Shown here one piece after another: positions 16,751 to 25,713 of a DNA stretch of 50,192 nucleotides. The translations under genes were made by a program, and so were the position numbers. The stretch lies in assembly GCA_944324085.1 (NCBI GenBank), contig CALUUX010000030.1:1-50192 (forward strand), given 5' to 3'. The notes beneath the pieces were generated by a model. The model searched no databases. It was not told the origin of the DNA and saw only the letters and a program-made list of their open reading frames with translations. The DNA is from an uncultured Mailhella sp. Lineage in GTDB: Bacteria > Desulfobacterota > Desulfovibrionia > Desulfovibrionales > Desulfovibrionaceae. The number at the start of each line of letters is the position of its first letter. Position 1 is the stretch's first letter.

Positions 16751-17135
16751 TTTTGGACTGGAAGAGGAACCTAGCATTGATTTGACGCCGCTTATCGACA
16801 CCATCTTCATGCTGCTGATTTTTTTCATCATGACAACCACGTTCAGCCGTCCAGTTCTTGACATCGTTCTTCCCGCGTCCAGCGAGGCGGAGGCGTCCGG
16901 AGAGCGTCGGGAACAGGTTATTTCCATCAAGGCCGACGGCAGTCTGCACTACGAGGGGCGTCAGATTGAAAAAAGCGAGATTGAAGCCGTGCTTTCGGAA
17001 CGGCCGGAAGCGTTGCTCAATCTGTATGTGGATCAGAAGGCTCCGTTTGAAGCGTTCGTGAGCGTGGTGGATGTGGCCAAAGAGAAGAAAGGAGGTCATT
17101 TTGTCATCAGCACGCAGCAGGATGGAAGCCGTTAA
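16737..17135 (+). CDS. exbD: ExbD/TolR-family energy-transduction protein
   Basis: This protein of 130-132 residues has a short cytoplasmic N-terminus, one transmembrane helix and a periplasmic domain, as in ExbD. The start of the helix carries IDLTPLIDTIFMLLIFF (about residues 14-30), whose Asp (LID) is the proton-carrying residue of the family. Two start codons, at 16737 and 16743, are both possible, and both overlap the end of exbB. The periplasmic part is compact and acidic. Confidence 0.88.
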   Translation: MTMFNFGLEEEPSIDLTPLIDTIFMLLIFFIMTTTFSRPVLDIVLPASSEAEASGERREQVISIKADGSLHYEGRQIEKSEIEAVLSERPEALLNLYVDQKAPFEAFVSVVDVAKEKKGGHFVISTQQDGSR

Positions 17136-17976
17136 TTCTTGTTATTGTCCGGCCTGGTTGGTGTACGGCGCGAGGGAGCGGCGACGCAGCCGGAATTTCG
17201 CGGCGATGGGCATGTTCGGCGCGCTGACGCTGCTGGCGTTGGGCGGCGTTGTCATGCCTGAGGAAAAAACGTTGCTTCCGCCCGCGGCGCGGCCAAGTGT
17301 CGTCATTTCGCTGCGAGCGCGGCTGTCCGCGACGCCCGAAGTTCGCGCCGAGCGTCCCGTCGCGCGAAAGCTGCTTGCCGAAGCGTCGGCATTCGAGATT
17401 CCCCGGGAAGCCCGGTCGGAAAACGTGATCACGCCTGAGCCGGCGATGGAAAAAAAGCCTGTCCCCGCGTCTCGCGTCGAGCCGAAAGCCCAGCCAAAGG
17501 TTCGTCCCAAAAACGCGTCGAAACCGAAGCCCGTCGCGAAGCTGGTTCCGAAAGCGAAGAAAAAACAGACTCAGGTCAGGGAGGCCGGCCCGATGTCTTC
17601 CGGCACGGAACGAAGCTCGGAAACGGTTTTGGGCTCTGGGGGAACGGCGGTGGCCATGTCCGGCACGGCGGGCGTCGAACGGTCGGAAAACGACAGAAAA
17701 AGCGCGGCGTTGGCCGTCATTCTCCAGGCCGTGGAAAAGCATAAGCGGTATCCGCGTCAGGGACGGCGTACCGGCGCGGAAGGAAGCTGCGTGATTTTGG
17801 CGCGCGTGACTCCCGACGGTCGCGTGGACGCCTGTTCTCTGGAGAAAGGGTCAGGACGGGTCGTGCTTGACGCCGCGGCCCGCAAGCTGTGCGAAAAGCT
17901 CGTCGGACTGCGCGTGGGCGCGCCGGGAGGATTTACGGTGCTCATTCCCGTGCACTATCGCCTGACGGACGGATAG
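17101..17976 (+). CDS. tonB: TonB protein
   Basis: The protein spans the periplasm and passes energy to the outer membrane receptor. It has an N-terminal transmembrane segment (about residues 35-52), a proline- and lysine-rich spacer and a C-terminal TonB domain with the typical KYPRQGRRTGAEGS start and a strand ending IPVHYRL. I chose the TTG at 17101 because a strong AAGGAGGT site lies four bases before it, inside exbD. The in-frame ATG at 17122 has no good site and gives a protein seven residues shorter (284 residues). It ends the heme-locus run and converges on the DtxR-like gene 49 bases further on. Confidence 0.82.
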   Translation: MSSARSRMEAVNSCYCPAWLVYGARERRRSRNFAAMGMFGALTLLALGGVVMPEEKTLLPPAARPSVVISLRARLSATPEVRAERPVARKLLAEASAFEIPREARSENVITPEPAMEKKPVPASRVEPKAQPKVRPKNASKPKPVAKLVPKAKKKQTQVREAGPMSSGTERSSETVLGSGGTAVAMSGTAGVERSENDRKSAALAVILQAVEKHKRYPRQGRRTGAEGSCVILARVTPDGRVDACSLEKGSGRVVLDAAARKLCEKLVGLRVGAPGGFTVLIPVHYRLTDG

Positions 17977-18025
17977 AAAGGCGCCAGTCGATCGCGCGAA
18001 GGTCCCTTGCCTTTTGTCGAGCGGG

Positions 18026-18583
18026 TTAGCGGTATTTGCGGGCCAGTTCCTTCACTTCTTCCTGATTGTCGAGGGAGCCCATATTGCTGAACGTTCCGGC
18101 CATGGTGCGAAGAAGTTGCGTTCGTTCCGCTTGGTACTCTTCCCGCCAGTTTTTCCAGAAGTCTCTGTTGCGCAGGTAGAGAACGAACTGCCCCCAGCGA
18201 CGAATGATATGGGGCGGCACCACATGTTCCAGTTCACAGGCCACGGCGTCGGCCTGCGATTCTTCCAGTTGCAGCACTTGAAGGAAGAATTCCCGAAAAA
18301 TGATGTGCCTGTGCGTAATGTCGCGTCCTATGACGCGTCCTTCTTCCGTGAGATGAATGAGGCTGTACGGTTCGTATTCCACAAGTCCCATGGCCTTGAG
18401 GGACTTGAGCGTGCTGGTCACGGTGGAACGGCTCACTCCCGCGGCGTCGGCTATGGAACTGGCGCGCGCCGCGCCGTCTTTGGCCTCTTCCAGAAAAATG
18501 ATTTCGAGATAATTTTCCAGCGCTGGAGAAAGAGGTTTTCGCTCAGGCTGAATGAGCTGATCCTGGGTGGCGTGTTCCGGCAT
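18026..18583 (-). CDS. DtxR/MntR-like metal-responsive regulator
   Basis: This 185-residue protein has the DtxR-type winged-helix domain (about residues 20-85, with IADAAGVSRSTVTSTLKSL) and a helical dimerisation and metal domain (about 85-140, containing CELEHVVPP). The Cys-x-x-Glu-His trio matches DtxR C102, E105 and H106. The residue matching DtxR M10 (MntR D8) is Asn in LENYLE, and the positions of E83 and H98 appear to be Arg and Asp, so metal choice or cofactor may differ. The ATG at 18583 has a GGAGG site seven bases upstream. It is the second gene of a MATE-regulator operon and may bind the palindrome shared with hutW. Confidence 0.78.
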   Translation of the reverse strand: MPEHATQDQLIQPERKPLSPALENYLEIIFLEEAKDGAARASSIADAAGVSRSTVTSTLKSLKAMGLVEYEPYSLIHLTEEGRVIGRDITHRHIIFREFFLQVLQLEESQADAVACELEHVVPPHIIRRWGQFVLYLRNRDFWKNWREEYQAERTQLLRTMAGTFSNMGSLDNQEEVKELARKYR

Positions 18584-18600
18584 GGACGGCCTCCGTGTTT

Positions 18601-19998
18601 TCACGCAGTTTGACGCTTTCGCAAGCCATATTCAAGCCATTTTTTCCCGTGAAAAAGGCGCAGCGTCCATAAAAATGCGCCAAGTTGCCCCGTCGCTCCC
18701 GCGGCATACACGCCAGCGGCCCCCATATTCAGGGTCAGACCGAGCAACAGAGAGAGCGGAATGCCGATGAACCAGCATGTTACGGCGTTGATCCGGCAGG
18801 ACAGGGCGGTGGCTCCCGCGCCGGAAAACACGGCGTTGAGCATGCCGGTCATGCCCGTGAGCGGGCTGGACGCGCACGCGAAGCACAGAAACAACGAGGC
18901 TTGCGCCAGAACGGCGGGATCGTCGGAAAAGAACGCGGCCGCAGGTTCCCTCAGAAGCCAGAGTAGCAGCGCAGGCGGGACAAGGGCCAGACCGAGCCGA
19001 AAAGCCGACCGTCGGCCGAAGGCGTAGAGAACGTTTCGTTCTCCGCCGCCCAGAAGGTGTCCGCTCAGAATCACCATGGACATGTTCAGCGCGCCTAGGG
19101 GAAACATGAGCATGGCGTGCACGCGGCCGCCCACGCTCATGCCCGCAAGCGCGCTGGTGCTGTCGGGCAGAAGGCCGATGATGGCCAGAGTGGTCAGTCT
19201 TCCAAGATGCGTGACGATGTGGCCCGCGGCGGCTGGCGCGCCCACTTTGAAAAGATACGGCATGGCGCGACGGTTCCACCGCCACGGCGCGAAGGTTTTT
19301 CGTTCGAGCAGGCCGTATCCTCTGGCCAGAGCCGCGTTGCTGGCCAGACCGAGCAATGAGCAGGCGAAGGTCGTCCAGGCTATGCCCGCCGCGCCGAAGG
19401 AGGGCAGGCCGAACGCTCCAAGACCAAAGCCGAGGTCGCCGAAAAGATTGGCAAGCGTCATGAGCAGCAGCGTGAGCAGAGGAAACAGCACTTTTTTATG
19501 GGCTCGGAACACGGAATTCAGCATGATGAGCACATAATAGAAGGGAAGCTGGCAGCAGTACGCGGTGAAAAACACGGAAAGCGCGGGACGCACTTCCGCG
19601 GAAATGCCCATGGCGCGAAAAAGAAACGGTTCGAAAAGCAGGGCGAAGGCGGCAACGAACGTGCCCATGCCGGCGGACAGCATCACGATGAGGCCGGCGT
19701 AACGCTTGGCGCGCAGCGGAAGGCCCGCGCCCAGCGATTGACTTATGGTGGCCATGCATCCGCTGGCCGCCAGTGAGGTGAGAAGCATGAGCAGCGCGAA
19801 GATGTGCGTCACCACGCCAACGGCGGCCTGCGTTTCCGCACCCAGTTTTCCGGCCGTCCACACGTCGGTCATGGAAATGGCGAGATGGCACAACATGAGT
19901 CCCATTTGCGGGAGCGTGAGGCGGAAGAGTTCTCCCGGGGACGGCAAGCTCCGGCCTGATTTTGCCGAGAGCGCGGATGGCGTCTGTGAAGCGGTCAA
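18601..19998 (-). CDS. MATE-family efflux transporter
   Basis: This 465-residue protein has about 12 predicted transmembrane helices in two similar halves, as in MATE (multidrug and toxic compound extrusion) antiporters. The opening segments PQMGLMLCHLAISMTDVWTA and AETQAAVGVV fit the family. The TTG at 19998 is the likely start because a GGAGGAG site lies seven bases upstream; there is no earlier usable ATG, and the next in-frame ATG falls inside the first helix. It precedes the DtxR-like gene by 17 bases. Its operator matches that of hutW, so it may export a heme breakdown product or excess porphyrin. That role is inference. Confidence 0.83.
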   Translation of the reverse strand: MTASQTPSALSAKSGRSLPSPGELFRLTLPQMGLMLCHLAISMTDVWTAGKLGAETQAAVGVVTHIFALLMLLTSLAASGCMATISQSLGAGLPLRAKRYAGLIVMLSAGMGTFVAAFALLFEPFLFRAMGISAEVRPALSVFFTAYCCQLPFYYVLIMLNSVFRAHKKVLFPLLTLLLMTLANLFGDLGFGLGAFGLPSFGAAGIAWTTFACSLLGLASNAALARGYGLLERKTFAPWRWNRRAMPYLFKVGAPAAAGHIVTHLGRLTTLAIIGLLPDSTSALAGMSVGGRVHAMLMFPLGALNMSMVILSGHLLGGGERNVLYAFGRRSAFRLGLALVPPALLLWLLREPAAAFFSDDPAVLAQASLFLCFACASSPLTGMTGMLNAVFSGAGATALSCRINAVTCWFIGIPLSLLLGLTLNMGAAGVYAAGATGQLGAFLWTLRLFHGKKWLEYGLRKRQTA

Positions 19999-20035
19999 CG
20001 AGGCTCCTCCCGTATGGACATGCGGTCTTGCTGCG

Positions 20036-20064
20036 AGTCTAGGGAGATTATTAAGATTTGTCAA
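20036..20064 (-). promoter_or_regulatory. Predicted sigma-70 promoter of the MATE-regulator operon
   Basis: On the minus strand TTGACA (20064-20059) and TAGACT (20041-20036) are 17 bp apart. The leader to the TTG start is about 30 bases. The palindromic operator lies directly upstream and touches the -35 element. Confidence 0.6.
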
Positions 20065-20091
20065 ATAAAGTTATATTGGTAAAACTTTATT
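20064..20091. promoter_or_regulatory. Palindromic operator candidate, copy 2 (MATE-regulator operon)
   Basis: The arms AATAAAGTT and AACTTTATT (9 bp each) flank a 10-bp centre. Read on the minus strand, the 22-bp core has half-sites AAAGTTTTA and TATAACTTT and differs from the hutW copy at only three central positions. It overlaps the last codon of rarA and abuts the -35 element of the operon. Confidence 0.65.
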
Positions 20092-21445
20092 CTTGATCAG
20101 AATGTTCATTTTTCTCCGGTGTGGCTTCCTGAGCGTGGGTGCGCTTCCATGCTTTAATGCTTTCCAGGCGTTGCTTGCACCTTGCTTCCAGGCCTTGCTC
20201 CGTGGGGACGTAGTAGGTTCTGCCGAGCAGGGAGTCGGGCAGGCAGCGCATGTTCGTCAGCTTGTCTTCCGCATCATGCGCGTACTGATACCCCTTGCCG
20301 TAGTCGAGTTCCTTCATAAGTTTTGTGGGAGCGTTGCGTATCTGAAGGGGCACGGGCTCGTCGAGCATGGAAAGAGCGTCTTTTCTGGCTCTGGCGTAGG
20401 CGACGTCAAGACTGTTGGACTTCGGCGCGAGGGACAGATACACCACGGCCTGCGTGAGATGCACGGAACACTCGGGCATGCCGATGAAATGGCAGGCCTG
20501 ATAGGCGGAAACGGCCATGTCCAGCGCGCGGGGGTCGGCAAGCCCCACGTCTTCGCTGGCAAAGCGCGTGACGCGGCGCGCGATGTAGAGCGGATCTTCC
20601 CCGGCTTCCAGCATTCTTGCGAGCCAGTACACGGCGGCGTCCGGATCGGAATTGCGCATGGATTTGTGCAGCGCGGAAATCAGATTGTAGTGTTCTTCCC
20701 CCTTTTTGTCGTAGAGCAGTGATTTTCTGGACGTACATTCTTTCAGCGTTTCCTCAGATACGCGCACGCATTCGCCTTCCGTTTCGCCGTTGAGCACCGC
20801 CATTTCCAGCGTGGAGAGGGCGGAACGGGCGTCGCCGTTGGAAAAGGCGGCAATGATTTCCAGCATGTCCGGCGGCATGGAAATGCGGAGGTTGCCGAAT
20901 CCCCGGGGATTGTGCAGAGCTCGTTCGAGCAGGGCCGTCATGTCTTTTTCGGAAAGCTGATGGAGCACGAATACCTTGCAGCGTGAAAGAAGCGCGCCGT
21001 TGACTTCGAAGGAGGGATTTTCCGTGGTGGCGCCGATGAGAACGATGCTTCCTTTTTCCACGAACGGCAGAAAGGCGTCCTGCTGAGCTTTATTGAAACG
21101 GTGGATTTCGTCCACGAAGAGTATGGTGCGTCTGCCGTATTGCCGATCCTTCTCCGCCTGCTGCATGACGGCCCGTATTTCCTTGATGCCGCTTGTGACG
21201 GCGGAAAAATCGATGAAATTCGACTTAGTATGCCCTGCGATGATGCGGGCCAGGGTTGTTTTTCCCACGCCGGGAGGCCCCCAGAATATCATGGAGGATA
21301 TCTGATCGGTTTCTATAAGCCGACGCAGCACCTTGCCTTTGCCGAGCAGATGTTCCTGGCCGAAAAATTCATCGAGAGAGCGCGGGCGCAGCCGCGCGGC
21401 CAGAGGCTGAGAGGTCTCGTTGTCGAAAAAGGAATGTTGTTCCAT
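20087..21445 (-). CDS. rarA: Replication-associated recombination protein RarA (MgsA)
   Basis: This 452-residue AAA+ ATPase acts at stalled replication forks. Walker A GPPGVGKT is at residues 56-63 and Walker B DEIHR at 112-116. The C-terminal helical region (about 250-430), with [11 protein letters not shown] and RDALSML, is typical of RarA/WRNIP1 and absent from DnaX clamp loaders. The ATG at 21445 has a GGGAG site. An ATG ten residues upstream is possible but lacks a site. It is a housekeeping gene with no clear link to its neighbours. Confidence 0.9.
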   Translation of the reverse strand: MEQHSFFDNETSQPLAARLRPRSLDEFFGQEHLLGKGKVLRRLIETDQISSMIFWGPPGVGKTTLARIIAGHTKSNFIDFSAVTSGIKEIRAVMQQAEKDRQYGRRTILFVDEIHRFNKAQQDAFLPFVEKGSIVLIGATTENPSFEVNGALLSRCKVFVLHQLSEKDMTALLERALHNPRGFGNLRISMPPDMLEIIAAFSNGDARSALSTLEMAVLNGETEGECVRVSEETLKECTSRKSLLYDKKGEEHYNLISALHKSMRNSDPDAAVYWLARMLEAGEDPLYIARRVTRFASEDVGLADPRALDMAVSAYQACHFIGMPECSVHLTQAVVYLSLAPKSNSLDVAYARARKDALSMLDEPVPLQIRNAPTKLMKELDYGKGYQYAHDAEDKLTNMRCLPDSLLGRTYYVPTEQGLEARCKQRLESIKAWKRTHAQEATPEKNEHSDQE

Positions 21446-21576
21446 GGCGTTCTCCCGGGCGTCGAGTTTCGTCATGATACCCTTGTCCGGGGTGAGTGAA
21501 AAGCGTTCGGGCGTCTTTGAAAACCGTTTTTTGAGGCGGAGCGGCGTGGAAAAGGGTTGACGGCGGGCAAGGCGCA

Positions 21577-21602
21577 AAAAGGCCGCCCGAAGGCGGCCTT
21601 TT
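21577..21602 (-). terminator. Rho-independent terminator after lctP
   Basis: AAAAGGCCGCC (21577-21587) pairs perfectly with GGCGGCCTTTT (21592-21602) around the loop CGAA. On the minus strand it follows the lctP stop by about 20 bases and has T-rich flanks on both sides, so it could work in both directions. Confidence 0.8.
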
Positions 21603-21622
21603 CTTAAGGAGGCTTGCGATAT

Positions 21623-23311
21623 TTACATCAGGATAAAGGCTACGATGCCCACGGCAATGCCGTAGAGAACGAAGGGAATGACGGTGCGGCGAAGAATGTC
21701 GCCTTCCTTGCCGATGAGGCCGAGCACGGCGCAGGCAGCCACGATGTTATGAATGCAGATCATATTGCCCATGGCGCCGCCAACGCCCTGAGCCGCCACG
21801 ATGATGAAGTGCTGAGGCACGGAGTAGCCGAGGGTTCTGGCCATATCCCACTGGAAGTTGGCGAAGAGCATGTCGGACACGGTGTTCGAGCCGGTAATGA
21901 ACGCGCCGAGACCGCCGACGTAGGAGGCGAGAGCCGGCCATGCGCCGCCGGCGAGATCGGCCAGGCACTGGGCCAGAGCCATGGGCATGGAGACGTGGTT
22001 GGTGGCTTCGCTGACGCCCGTGCCTTTGAAAATGGACACAAGAGCCACGGCGGCGAGCAGGGAGATGGTGGGAGCCTTCATTTTGGCGAAGGCTGTGGAC
22101 CATGCTTTGCTGACCTTGTTGCTGCCGATGGCGTCGTCGCGCAGCATGCCGTGCAGGAAGATGGTGATGATGGAAACGAGGATGAAGGGCACGGTGCCGG
22201 GCAGGTTCATGACCGCGATGTAGGAGGTCACGCCTTCCTGGCCGAGGATGTTGGAGGCGCCGATGTTGAACATGGGATCGGTGACCAGAGCCTTCAGGTG
22301 GAAGGCGGGCACGCGGGTGATCACGAGGATGAGGCCGCAGAGCACATAGGGCAGCCAGGCCATGAACTGGCTCATGTGTTCTTTGTATTCGGTCACGTCG
22401 GAAGGCTTGATTTCGCCGATCCAGGAGGGATCCCATTTATCGTTGGAATCGAAGTCCCAGGTGCCTTCAGGCACGCAGATGCCTTTCTGGGTGAGCTTCA
22501 CGAGCACGCCGAGGCCGATGATGCCGCCAAGCAGCGAGGGCAGTTCGGGACCGACGGCCCAGGCGAGGATGAAATAGGGAACGCCGAAGCAGACGGAAGC
22601 GAGGAGGCAGTACTTCCAGGCTGCGAAGCCTTCGGACCAGGATTTGTTCTTGCCGTAGTAGCGCGTCATGAAGCCCAGCAGGAAGATGGGCAGGATGAAG
22701 AGCATGGGCAGATGCATGAGGGTGACGTATTCGCCGATGGTCTTGTAGACGATGGCGGGATCGCTGACGCCGAGAGCGGCCATGCCGAGGCTTTCAATGG
22801 ATTTGAAGCCCTGAAGCACGGGCGTGCCCACGGCGCCGAAGGTGACGGGAATGCTGTTGAAGGCCAGGCAGATGACGGCCGCGCACAGGGGCGGGAATCC
22901 GAGGCCGAGCAGCAGCGGAGCGGCAAGCGCGGCGGGCGTGCCGAAGCCGGCCGCGCCTTCAATGAAGGCGGCGAACATGAAGCCGATGATGATGGTCTGC
23001 ACGCGGCGGTCGGGACTGATTTTTTTCATGCCGGCCTGGATGGTTTCCATGGCGCCGCTGTAGGTGAGCGTATAGTAGATGAGCAGAGCTCCGAAAACGA
23101 TGATGAGCACGCCGGCTGCCGTAATAACGCCTTCAAGCGTAAGGGCGATCACCCGGACGAGGGGAAGCTGCCATACGATAATGGCGAGAAGCGCGCCGGT
23201 GGCCCAGGCCAGGGGCATAGCGCGCATGGACGACCAGCGAAGGCCGACCATGAGAATCAACGCTACCAGAAGCGGCGCGACGGCGAACAGTGCCAGCAGT
23301 TCAATGTTCAT
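21623..23311 (-). CDS. lctP: L-lactate permease (LctP family)
   Basis: This 562-residue membrane protein has about 14 transmembrane segments and belongs to the lactate permease family (LldP/LctP), which brings lactate into the cell with protons. Family stretches include [18 protein letters not shown] at about residues 123-140 and [20 protein letters not shown] near 445. Glycolate can also be a substrate in this family. It is downstream of the lactate-oxidation genes but separated from them by a strong terminator, so it probably has its own promoter in the 23312-23520 gap. I could not place that promoter. Confidence 0.92.
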   Translation of the reverse strand: MNIELLALFAVAPLLVALILMVGLRWSSMRAMPLAWATGALLAIIVWQLPLVRVIALTLEGVITAAGVLIIVFGALLIYYTLTYSGAMETIQAGMKKISPDRRVQTIIIGFMFAAFIEGAAGFGTPAALAAPLLLGLGFPPLCAAVICLAFNSIPVTFGAVGTPVLQGFKSIESLGMAALGVSDPAIVYKTIGEYVTLMHLPMLFILPIFLLGFMTRYYGKNKSWSEGFAAWKYCLLASVCFGVPYFILAWAVGPELPSLLGGIIGLGVLVKLTQKGICVPEGTWDFDSNDKWDPSWIGEIKPSDVTEYKEHMSQFMAWLPYVLCGLILVITRVPAFHLKALVTDPMFNIGASNILGQEGVTSYIAVMNLPGTVPFILVSIITIFLHGMLRDDAIGSNKVSKAWSTAFAKMKAPTISLLAAVALVSIFKGTGVSEATNHVSMPMALAQCLADLAGGAWPALASYVGGLGAFITGSNTVSDMLFANFQWDMARTLGYSVPQHFIIVAAQGVGGAMGNMICIHNIVAACAVLGLIGKEGDILRRTVIPFVLYGIAVGIVAFILM

Positions 23312-23520
23312 AAAGGCTCTCCTCTATTTGTCTGTAAGAAGGTAAACGGGATTATGCAGGAAAAGCGTAATGCCTGAGTCCTGGTTGGAGTATTTTGGAG
23401 CCCCGGAGGGCGGGAACTTTTGGTTGCGGCTTTGTTTTCCGCAGAGAATCATTGTTTTTGGGTCGGGTGCGGGATGGGGTGCTTTCCCAAAAAAGAGGAA
23501 AATTCCGCAGAGCCGGCCAT

Positions 23521-23556
23521 AAAGGAGGCCCCGCCCCGAGTGGGACGGGGCTCCTT
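23521..23556 (-). terminator. Terminator after the LutB-type gene
   Basis: A GC-rich stem with one bulge (AAGGAGGCCCCG against CGGGGCTCCTT) sits four bases after the LutB-type stop on the minus strand and ends in CCTTTA. It separates the lactate-oxidation genes from lctP. Confidence 0.65.
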
Positions 23557-23559
23557 TTG

Positions 23560-25710
23560 TTACTTCATCTGGCGGGCGAGCAGTTCGGAGATGTGCTCGA
23601 CCTTGATGGGAGAATCATTGGCCGTGGCCACGCCGCGTATCTGCATGACGCAGCCGGGGCAGTCGGTCACCACCAGCGATGCGCCGGTGTCTTCGCTGTT
23701 CTTCAGCTTCTTCTTGCCGATTTCGGCGGAAAGTTCGGGGAACTTGACGGAGAAGGTGCCGCCGAAGCCGCAGCACATGTCTTCTTCCGTCGCGGGCACG
23801 TAGTCGGCGACCATGTTCAGCAGCGCGCGGGGTTCCTCGGTAATGCCCATGTTCCTCATGTGGCAGGGGGAATGGTAGGTCACCTTTTCATTCGACTTGA
23901 CAAAGTCGTCTGCGCGCAGACCGAGCTTGTTGTAAACGAAGGAGGTGAAGTCCATGACCTTTGAGGAGAAGATGTCGGTGCGGTAGTGGTCGGGGGTGTC
24001 CTTGAGCAGGTCGGGATAGGCGTGCTTGAGGTGTCCGGCGCAGGACGCGCACAGGGTGATGATGGCGTCGTACTTGCCGGGCTCGAAGGCGTTTACGTTC
24101 TGCGAGCTTACCTGAAGGCTGGTTTCGCGCTGGCCCATCATTTCCAGAGGCAGGCCGCAGCAGGTCTGCTTGAGGGGGAACTCCACATGCACGCCGTGTC
24201 TGTTGAGCAGGCGCACGGCGGCCACAAGCTGTTCGGGGTACACGAAGTCCTGCGCGCAGCCGGAGAAGATGGCCACGCGGAATTTGGGCTGCGCGGGATT
24301 GTTCACCACGCTCTTGAAGAGCTGGCGGAACGACTTGGGCGCCAGCGCGGGAAGCTGTCGGAAGCTCTGGTCGCCGCCCATGAGCACGGCGGGCAGATGG
24401 CGGATGAATTTGCCGCCTTTCACGGTGAGGGGCTTCTGCGAGAACTTGATGAACTTGAGCAGGCTGTGGAAGCGGTCGCGATCCTTCATCACCATGCTCA
24501 TGACGGACCCGGCGGCGTTGTTGCCTTCGGCCTTCACGAGGCGGGAGCGTATTTCCATGGTGATGCGGGGCAGGTCAATGCCTGCGGAGCAGACGTTCTT
24601 GCAGGATTCGCAGCCGATGCAGTTCTGAACCAGCGCGCGGGCTTTGTCCGCGCCGTGATACAGATAGGTGAGGGCGAGGCCCACGGCGCCGATGTACACA
24701 TAGCCCATCTTATGGCCGCCGATAAGGCGGTACACGGGGCAGACGTTGGCGCACGCGCCGCAGCGTACGCAGCGCAGGATGTCCTTGAAGGCCGGATCCT
24801 TGGCGATTTTCTGGCGACCGTTGTCAAGGAAGACGATGTGCATTTCCTTGCGGCCGTCGGGGCCGGTGGCGCATTCGTTGGCGCCGGCGATCCAGGTGAC
24901 GTAGGAGGTGATGGCCTGCGCGGTGGCGTTTCTGGGCAGCACCTGAAGCACCTTGAGGGCGTCGGCCACGGTGGGAATGAGCTTTTCCAGGCCGGCGAGA
25001 ACGACATGCACGCGGGGCAGGGTGGTCACCAGGCGAAGGTTGCCTTCGTTGGTCACGGTGCCGATGAGGCCGGATTCTGCCACAGCGAAGTTGGCGCCGG
25101 AGATGCCCATGTCGGCTTTGACGTATTCGCCGCGCAGTTCTTTGCGGGCCACCTTCACGAGCTTCTGGATGTCTTCGCGATCCTGCTGCACCTTGGTGAC
25201 GTCGGTGAACAGATCGGCGACCTGATAGCGGGACAGGTGGATGGCGGGCATGACCATGTGGGAAGGCCCTTCATGGCGCAGCTGAATGATCCATTCGCCG
25301 AGGTCGGATTCCACCACGCGACAGCCTTCTTTTTCGAGGGCGTCGTTCAGGTGGATTTCTTCCGCGGTCATCGACTTGGATTTGATGATGTTGTGGCAGT
25401 TGTTTTCCTTGGCGATCTTGGCGATGATGCGGTTGGCCTCGGCGCCGGTGGAAGCGAGATGCACATGCACGCCGCGTTTTTCAGCTTCCGCTTTGAACTG
25501 GGCGAACAGCTCCATCATGTGCTGAGCGGCGTTGTCCTTGATGTCGGCCACTTCTTTGATGAGTTCGTCCACATCCATGCCTTCGAAGATGCGGGTGCGG
25601 TTGGCCTTGTATTCAACGGCGAACTTATCCAGCGTGGCGCGGAGGAACTTGTCGTCCAGCGCTTCCTGAATCTGACCGTGATATTCTTTCATGTTCTTGG
25701 CGTCGGCCAT
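23560..25710 (-). CDS. Lactate-oxidation iron-sulfur protein: LUD domain, ferredoxin motifs and CCG domains (LutB-type fusion)
   Basis: This 716-residue protein joins a LutB-like half and a LutA-like half. Residues about 70-300 form the LUD domain (GISGANFAVAESG). CVRCGACANVC begins at 314 and CIGCESCKNVC at 364, each binding a 4Fe-4S cluster. The C-terminal third holds two cysteine-rich repeats, CCGLPLEMMGQ and CCGFGGTFSVKFPELS. Such fusions replace separate LutA and LutB in Desulfovibrio, where they take electrons from lactate oxidation. It follows lutC by three bases. The electron acceptor, possibly a membrane quinone or heterodisulfide-type complex, is not visible here. Confidence 0.85.
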   Translation of the reverse strand: MADAKNMKEYHGQIQEALDDKFLRATLDKFAVEYKANRTRIFEGMDVDELIKEVADIKDNAAQHMMELFAQFKAEAEKRGVHVHLASTGAEANRIIAKIAKENNCHNIIKSKSMTAEEIHLNDALEKEGCRVVESDLGEWIIQLRHEGPSHMVMPAIHLSRYQVADLFTDVTKVQQDREDIQKLVKVARKELRGEYVKADMGISGANFAVAESGLIGTVTNEGNLRLVTTLPRVHVVLAGLEKLIPTVADALKVLQVLPRNATAQAITSYVTWIAGANECATGPDGRKEMHIVFLDNGRQKIAKDPAFKDILRCVRCGACANVCPVYRLIGGHKMGYVYIGAVGLALTYLYHGADKARALVQNCIGCESCKNVCSAGIDLPRITMEIRSRLVKAEGNNAAGSVMSMVMKDRDRFHSLLKFIKFSQKPLTVKGGKFIRHLPAVLMGGDQSFRQLPALAPKSFRQLFKSVVNNPAQPKFRVAIFSGCAQDFVYPEQLVAAVRLLNRHGVHVEFPLKQTCCGLPLEMMGQRETSLQVSSQNVNAFEPGKYDAIITLCASCAGHLKHAYPDLLKDTPDHYRTDIFSSKVMDFTSFVYNKLGLRADDFVKSNEKVTYHSPCHMRNMGITEEPRALLNMVADYVPATEEDMCCGFGGTFSVKFPELSAEIGKKKLKNSEDTGASLVVTDCPGCVMQIRGVATANDSPIKVEHISELLARQMK

Positions 25711-25713
25711 GTC

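Noticed and set aside
20059..20064. TTG at 20064 as the start of the MATE protein
   Set aside because: This TTG is part of a TTGACA -35 element with a matching -10. The TTG at 19998 has a strong ribosome site and directly precedes the first helix region.
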